From NCBI GenBank assembly GCA_964416195.1, contig CAYQDB010000016.1, positions 1 through 56,202 of the forward strand: DNA of 56,202 nt, given 5' to 3'. A model generated the notes under the pieces. It worked only from the letters and a program-made list of their open reading frames with translations. It did no database searches and was not told the origin of the DNA. The stretch is from CAYQDB01 sp964416195. Lineage in GTDB: Bacteria > Zixibacteria > MSB-5A5 > GN15 > FEB-12. The translations under genes were made by a program, and so were the position numbers. Of the stretch, positions 52,696-56,202 are shown piece after piece (the stretch's first letter is position 1; every line of letters starts with the position of its first letter).

Positions 52696-53165
52696 CTCTC
52701 TCCTCCAAAAGACCATTTTCAAACAAATGTCAGAGCAATTAGATTGTCGGCTTTTTCAGCGAATTCTTCGCCGTCTCTAAAGCATTTTGATCTGTACCTA
52801 AGAGCGCGCGAGCGGCTCCGGTACATGCAGGTAGCAGGAAAATGTTTGCACGCAGCTACACAGTCCTGAACTGAATGACATATACCACAGGTGCTGTGGC
52901 TTGTGCTCGATAACCCCAATAACAGGTGAAACAGGCCCTTCGACAGGACGAACCCTATTGCGCCACAACAACATAACATTTCGTGGCGGCCTTAAGGCAG
53001 TGATTTCCAGGAGGCGGCACGGCCTATGCTGTCCAAGGTTACAGACTTTACAACTGGTGCAAAGAGAAGATGTTAGAAGGCAGATATCAAAGAGGTTTTT
53101 CACTGCAGCGGCTGGTGTCAGCAAGAGAGCCAAAAGTCCGCAAGGACGAGCGGGGATATTTCATC
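52696..53165. other. Intergenic stretch, no gene supported
   Basis: About 470 bases between the divergent small protein gene and the gene at 53166. Open frames here lack ribosome sites and look like chance. It contains promoters for both neighbours, not resolved. Confidence 0.45.
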
Positions 53166-53690
53166 ATGTCCCTGTCCGAAAACACCAAAGTTTACTTTGA
53201 AGACTTCTACAAATTCCTTGAGACGACTTATGCCAAGGCAAACTCGGAACGTCACTCGCTCGCTGAGAAGCTCGCGCAGACACCCCCCGAAAAGGCTGAG
53301 ACACTCTCCTACTATCGGGCAAAGGGGGTTGTCGTAGATCTCTTACTGCGTACCATTATCAGGTTCTACACCGACGGAGCGAATCTCGGCATCATCATGA
53401 CCCCCTGGTGCTTTGGGACAGTAATGCTGGAGAAAGTTGAGGTCTACCGGGAGCGGCTGAGCAAGGGAGAGATTACTGACCCCAATGTGCCGGACTATCC
53501 CTACTACGCCGTCAAGTACATTGATGAAATCTACAAAGCCACGCTGCTCAAGATGTTTGACTTTCCTGAGAAGGCTTTCCAGATGCGGTGGCAGTACTCG
53601 GAGTTGCTGAAAAGGTACTCCAAGATTCTGACCGAAATCACCAGTTCGCTGCAATCCGTGCTAACAACCATCAAAAATTACGGCTCCTAA
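53166..53690 (+). CDS. Helical protein of unknown function
   Basis: 174-residue soluble protein, nearly all helical, starting at ATG 53166 with GGGGA nine bases upstream; upstream in-frame codons lack a better site. It includes ENTKVYFEDFYKFLETTY, RAKGVVVDLLLRTIIRFYT and a conserved-looking aromatic stretch (PWCFGTVMLEKVEVYRERL). No signal peptide or motif recognised. Followed by a strong terminator, 160 bases before the HD-GYP gene. Function unknown. Confidence 0.65.
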   Translation: MSLSENTKVYFEDFYKFLETTYAKANSERHSLAEKLAQTPPEKAETLSYYRAKGVVVDLLLRTIIRFYTDGANLGIIMTPWCFGTVMLEKVEVYRERLSKGEITDPNVPDYPYYAVKYIDEIYKATLLKMFDFPEKAFQMRWQYSELLKRYSKILTEITSSLQSVLTTIKNYGS

Positions 53691-53723
53691 CAGGAGCCGA
53701 TGCTCCCAACACCCCTCCTACGG

Positions 53724-53753
53724 AACCCTCTGGCTATGTCAGAGGGTTTTTTT
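53724..53753 (+). terminator. Intrinsic terminator
   Basis: AACCCTCTG, loop GCTATGT, CAGAGGGTT followed by TTTTT: a perfect 9-bp stem 34 bases after the stop at 53690. Confidence 0.95.
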
Positions 53754-53850
53754 AAGCCCGAAGCGCATTTGTGCCGATAAAATCAAAGGTCGGCCAAAAC
53801 CAAGTGGACAAAGAAATCTGCCGATTCGAACGTAAAAAGGTTTACCACCG

Positions 53851-54834
53851 ATGGCATCAACTGTTGCTAAGACCAAGATTGAGAGACCATTTATACCAAT
53901 TCACCTCGACTCCCTCTGTATCGACACAGTACTTGAATTCGATCTGTACATCATGGCAGATCGTAAACTTGTTCTGTACCGTTCGGCGGATCTTCCCTTT
54001 ACCGACAGAACGCGTCAGAGGCTCCTGGGAAATAAGGTAGAACAGCTGTACGTCACCAGCGAAGGCAGGACCAAGTATCAGCAGTACATGGAAAAGAACC
54101 TGGGCAAAGTTCTAACCGACCCCGGTGTCCAGGAGGAGAAAAAAGCGGCGATCTTGTACGAAGCCTCGACGAACCTGGTCAAGGACGTCTTCGCCAATCC
54201 CACGTATGGTGACAATATCCGCCGCTCAAAGGACCTAGTCACCAACACTGTTGAGTTCATTCTCAAAGGGCGTGACGCCTTCTTGAACCTGCTAAAGATT
54301 ACTTCCTTTGACTACTACACATACACACATTCCGTCAATGTTTGCACTTTTTCTGTCGCACTGGCGCGTCAGGTTGGGTTTAATGACGAGCAGTTCCTGA
54401 ACGAGCTCGGTGTGGGGGCGTTGTTGCACGATGTCGGTAAGTCGCGAGTCTCTGAACGCATTCTCAAGAAACGCTCTATGTTAAATCCAATAGAGTTCGA
54501 AATCATGAAGAAACACCCCAAATGGGGAACTGAGATTCTCAGCGAAACCGAGGAACTGGCAGCGACATCGTACTACCCGGTACTGCAGCACCATGAACGC
54601 GGCGACCGCAGCGGGTACCCCAGCGGGTTGTCTCTCGATGAAATGCACATCTACTCCAAGCTTGTGGCGGTTGCCGATTCCTTCGACGCCATGACCACGG
54701 AGCGGGTTTACCAGAAAGCCATGGAAAGCTTTCCTGCCTTGAAAATCATGTTCTCCATGAAAGGGGCGTTTGACGACGAAATGCTGAAGGCATTTGCGGA
54801 ACTGATGGGCCCCAGCGGCTTGGCAGAGATATAA
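53851..54834 (+). CDS. HD-GYP domain protein, probable cyclic-di-GMP phosphodiesterase
   Basis: 327 residues. The N-terminal 100 residues (IPIHLDSLCIDTVLEFDLYIM, RLLGNKVEQLYVTSEGR) form the small domain often found before HD-GYP. The HD pair is in LLHDVGKSRV (His193, Asp194), further metal ligands in QHHERGD, and the GYP motif is SGYPSG (about 254-259), so the hydrolase should be active. It would break down cyclic-di-GMP and so favour motility over attachment. No receiver domain or membrane segment. The start ATG 53851 has only a weak ribosome site. Confidence 0.92.
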   Translation: MASTVAKTKIERPFIPIHLDSLCIDTVLEFDLYIMADRKLVLYRSADLPFTDRTRQRLLGNKVEQLYVTSEGRTKYQQYMEKNLGKVLTDPGVQEEKKAAILYEASTNLVKDVFANPTYGDNIRRSKDLVTNTVEFILKGRDAFLNLLKITSFDYYTYTHSVNVCTFSVALARQVGFNDEQFLNELGVGALLHDVGKSRVSERILKKRSMLNPIEFEIMKKHPKWGTEILSETEELAATSYYPVLQHHERGDRSGYPSGLSLDEMHIYSKLVAVADSFDAMTTERVYQKAMESFPALKIMFSMKGAFDDEMLKAFAELMGPSGLAEI

Positions 54835-54939
54835 CCTACTGCTTCCCGCCTATCAGTCAATAGACAATGTAAAAGCTATAAGGTGGCCCGACAGGATTTC
54901 CTCAGTTTGACAACCAGGACTCTCGCACATCCAGAGTAT

Positions 54940-55389
54940 TTACCGATGAGATTGCAAATAAAGCCGGCAGTGTTTTAGTGATTCCTTGTTACCGGACCAA
55001 TATAGCATTTCCAGCGCTTTTCCATAGCGGCACCATTTCCAACCATCGTGTTCTATCGGATCCAGTTCCGGCTCCCGCTTAGTATTTATATGGGCCAAGA
55101 AGACAATCTCAGTAATCAGATCGACAGGTTGTTCGTACAATTTTCGCATATCCTCTTCAACCGGGAAGGTATATGAATAATCGATCCGTTCGATAGAAGT
55201 AGGTACAAATCCGGTTTCCTCCCGAAGCTCCCGCTTGGCGGCAGTCAAGTAGTCCTCATCCCCCTCGACGCCCCCAGTCACACACTGCCAATAGCCTCCA
55301 CCGGAAGGAATACGGCGCACCAGCAAATACTCCCAGTTGGCCCCATTCCGTCGTACGCAATATACAGCGACTTGAATCGGCTGTCTCAT
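54940..55389 (-). CDS. Nudix hydrolase
   Basis: 149-residue Nudix protein. The Nudix box is GGVEGDEDYLTAAKRELREE plus TGF (about 39-61), matching GX5EX7REUXEEXGU. IQVAVYCVRRNGANWEYLLVRR at the N-terminus and HDGWKWCRYGKALEML near the end resemble dihydroneopterin triphosphate / dATP pyrophosphohydrolases (NudB type), so hydrolysis of a nucleoside triphosphate is likely. Stands alone. Confidence 0.88.
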   Translation of the reverse strand: MRQPIQVAVYCVRRNGANWEYLLVRRIPSGGGYWQCVTGGVEGDEDYLTAAKRELREETGFVPTSIERIDYSYTFPVEEDMRKLYEQPVDLITEIVFLAHINTKREPELDPIEHDGWKWCRYGKALEMLYWSGNKESLKHCRLYLQSHR

Positions 55390-55586
55390 AGTATGGGGGA
55401 ATTCCAGTTAGCGTGCATAGTCAATGGGGCAGTTCCGCCCTGGAACCTCCTATAACCAAGTATAGTCCTTAAGATATGCTCTGCAGCCCATTTGCCAACA
55501 TTTTACTCGTCAACATTCAGTTGTAACGGATTTATACCATACTCAACGGCTACGGGCACAGCGGCGATTCGGCAGTAAAAGAAGGT

Positions 55587-55906
55587 GGGCAGATTTCGTG
55601 GGCGGCTCGCCAAAGGCGAGTTCACATCTGCCCCGTCTGTTTGTGCCCGGCATGATAGCGGCACTCTGGTGGAGTCAGGCGAACCGAAGTCGTTACAAAA
55701 GCATGGTCATTCGTTGTTAGGTGCTGTCGGGTGTCTCTGCCCGACAGCAATAAGTCATTTCATGACATACTGATCTTTTGAGGAAGCGTCAGGCAGAGAC
55801 GCCTGACGCCACTTGGACCGACTAACGGCGGACATTAAGCCCGCCGCTACGCGGAGGTTGTCTACTTCAGCATCATTTCGTGGGCGGCAGATGTCCACAT
55901 CTGCCC
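55587..55906. repeat. Cluster of five different palindromes
   Basis: (a) 55587-55633: GGGCAGAT/ATCTGCCC enclosing an inner CTCGCC-AAA-GGCGAG. (b) 55723-55748: GCTGTCGGG/CCCGACAGC. (c) 55786-55809: GCGTCAGGC/GCCTGACGC. (d) 55826-55846: CGGCGG/CCGCCG. (e) 55886-55905: GGCAGATGT-CC-ACATCTGCC, nearly the same as the repeat inside the SBBP gene. TTTCGTGGGCGG occurs in both (a) and (e). The whole of 55390-55916 has no gene. Confidence 0.8.
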
Positions 55907-55916
55907 TATCTGTACA

Positions 55917-56030
55917 CTACTTCAGCAGCACCATCTTCTTCGTCTCGACAACCTCCCCGGCCGTCAGGCGGTAGAAGTAGACGCCGCTAGCTGCACTGCT
56001 ACCGTCCCATGAGCCGCAAAGAGAACCACC
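55917..56030 (-). pseudogene. T9SS type A sorting-domain remnant
   Basis: On the minus strand a short frame reads SWDGSSAASGVYFYRLTAGE, then VVETKKMVLLK and a stop at 55917-55919. WDG...ASGVYFYRLTAG...KMVLLK is the C-terminal end of type IX secretion sorting domains. No gene precedes it: upstream is the metal ATPase stop codon at 56069. The passenger protein has been lost. A few bases further on (55861-55874) the sequence again reads EMMLK-stop, as if the end had been partly duplicated around palindrome (e). Confidence 0.75.
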
Positions 56031-56068
56031 AATGCAAACTGCCGAAGGCGAAGGAAGGCGACCTATTC

Positions 56069-56202
56069 TTACCTCAAATCCAGTCGGTTAAGACGCAGGG
56101 AGTTGGTGACAACAAAGATAGAAGAAAAGGCCATGGCGGCTGCGGCGATGGTTGGGGAGAGGGTCCAACCAAATAGTGGATAGAATAGTCCGGCAGCCAC
56201 CG
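56069..56202 (-). CDS. Heavy-metal P-type ATPase, C-terminal end only (partial)
   Basis: The last 44 codons of a gene that runs off the window. VAAGLFYPLFGWTLSPTIAA, then AAMAFSSIFVVTNSLRLNRL and a TAA stop at 56069-56071, match the final two membrane helices of copper-type P1B ATPases (CopA). The enzyme would export Cu(I) or a similar metal. The partial start is the window edge. Confidence 0.85.
   Translation of the reverse strand, partial: VAAGLFYPLFGWTLSPTIAAAAMAFSSIFVVTNSLRLNRLDLR

Noticed and set aside
52420..52869. 149-codon hydrophobic plus-strand frame
   Set aside because: It is the reverse of the small charged protein gene, which has an excellent ribosome site; the plus frame has none.

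Overview
This window looks like a chromosomal segment from an uncultivated member of the FCB superphylum, most likely candidate phylum Zixibacteria or a close relative. The placement is an inference. It rests on several secreted proteins that share an unusual dockerin-like C-terminal pair (cores of the type GNVDG...DVADLTYLV), on SBBP, HYR and YCF48 repeat proteins, on a T9SS type A sorting-domain remnant, and on many small intergenic palindromes.

Layout. (1) 1-8160: an accessory-looking stretch with a decayed methyltransferase copy, an intact SAM methyltransferase, a 1398-residue kinase-like/TPR/GAF/sigma54-AAA+/Fis regulator with an altered GAFTGA loop, a small secreted peptide with an adjacent HTH regulator, and an attachment-site-like array of 10-bp repeats ending in a tRNA 3'-end-like block. 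(2) 8586-9721: tRNA-Asp, tRNA-Val and a GNAT acetyltransferase. (3) 9842-15783: three secreted genes with a shared promoter block and a recurring palindrome behind each. (4) 15911-20604: a fused tandem ECF-type ATPase and the pyrR-pyrB-pyrC operon with a leader ORF. (5) 20831-25499: a giant BadF/HgdC-type activase and thioredoxin. (6) 25694-32168: a minus-strand operon accC-gcvH-gcvPA-two zinc-ribbon proteins-thioredoxin-fold protein-gcvPB. The thioredoxin-fold gene has an in-frame UGA exactly where the first active-site Cys should be (U-K-W-C), followed by a 7-bp hairpin with a GGUC loop. I read it as a selenoprotein with a bacterial SECIS element, and it is the most exciting feature here. 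(7) 32415-41073: an AhpD-like protein, ispG, a secreted protein that carries both a cohesin-like domain and dockerin-like repeats, a cytochrome b/EB_dh protein, and an SBBP propeller protein whose N-terminal domain has been expanded in frame by a block of palindromic repeats. (8) 41163-48935: pyrE-acpS, an unknown gene, B12-dependent ribonucleotide reductase, and nucleotide-sugar genes including rmd-gmd for GDP-D-rhamnose. (9) 49138-56202: a TPR protein, a YCF48-repeat lipoprotein, small unknowns, an HD-GYP protein, a Nudix hydrolase, a cluster of palindromes, a T9SS sorting-domain remnant and the 3' end of a metal P-type ATPase gene.

Working together: pyrR/B/C and the separate pyrE serve UMP synthesis. 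The accC operon joins a biotin carboxylase to the glycine cleavage H and P proteins and a redox selenoprotein. The dockerin/cohesin-like proteins suggest a non-cellulosomal cell-surface assembly. No phage genes, intact transposase, integrase or CRISPR array was seen.
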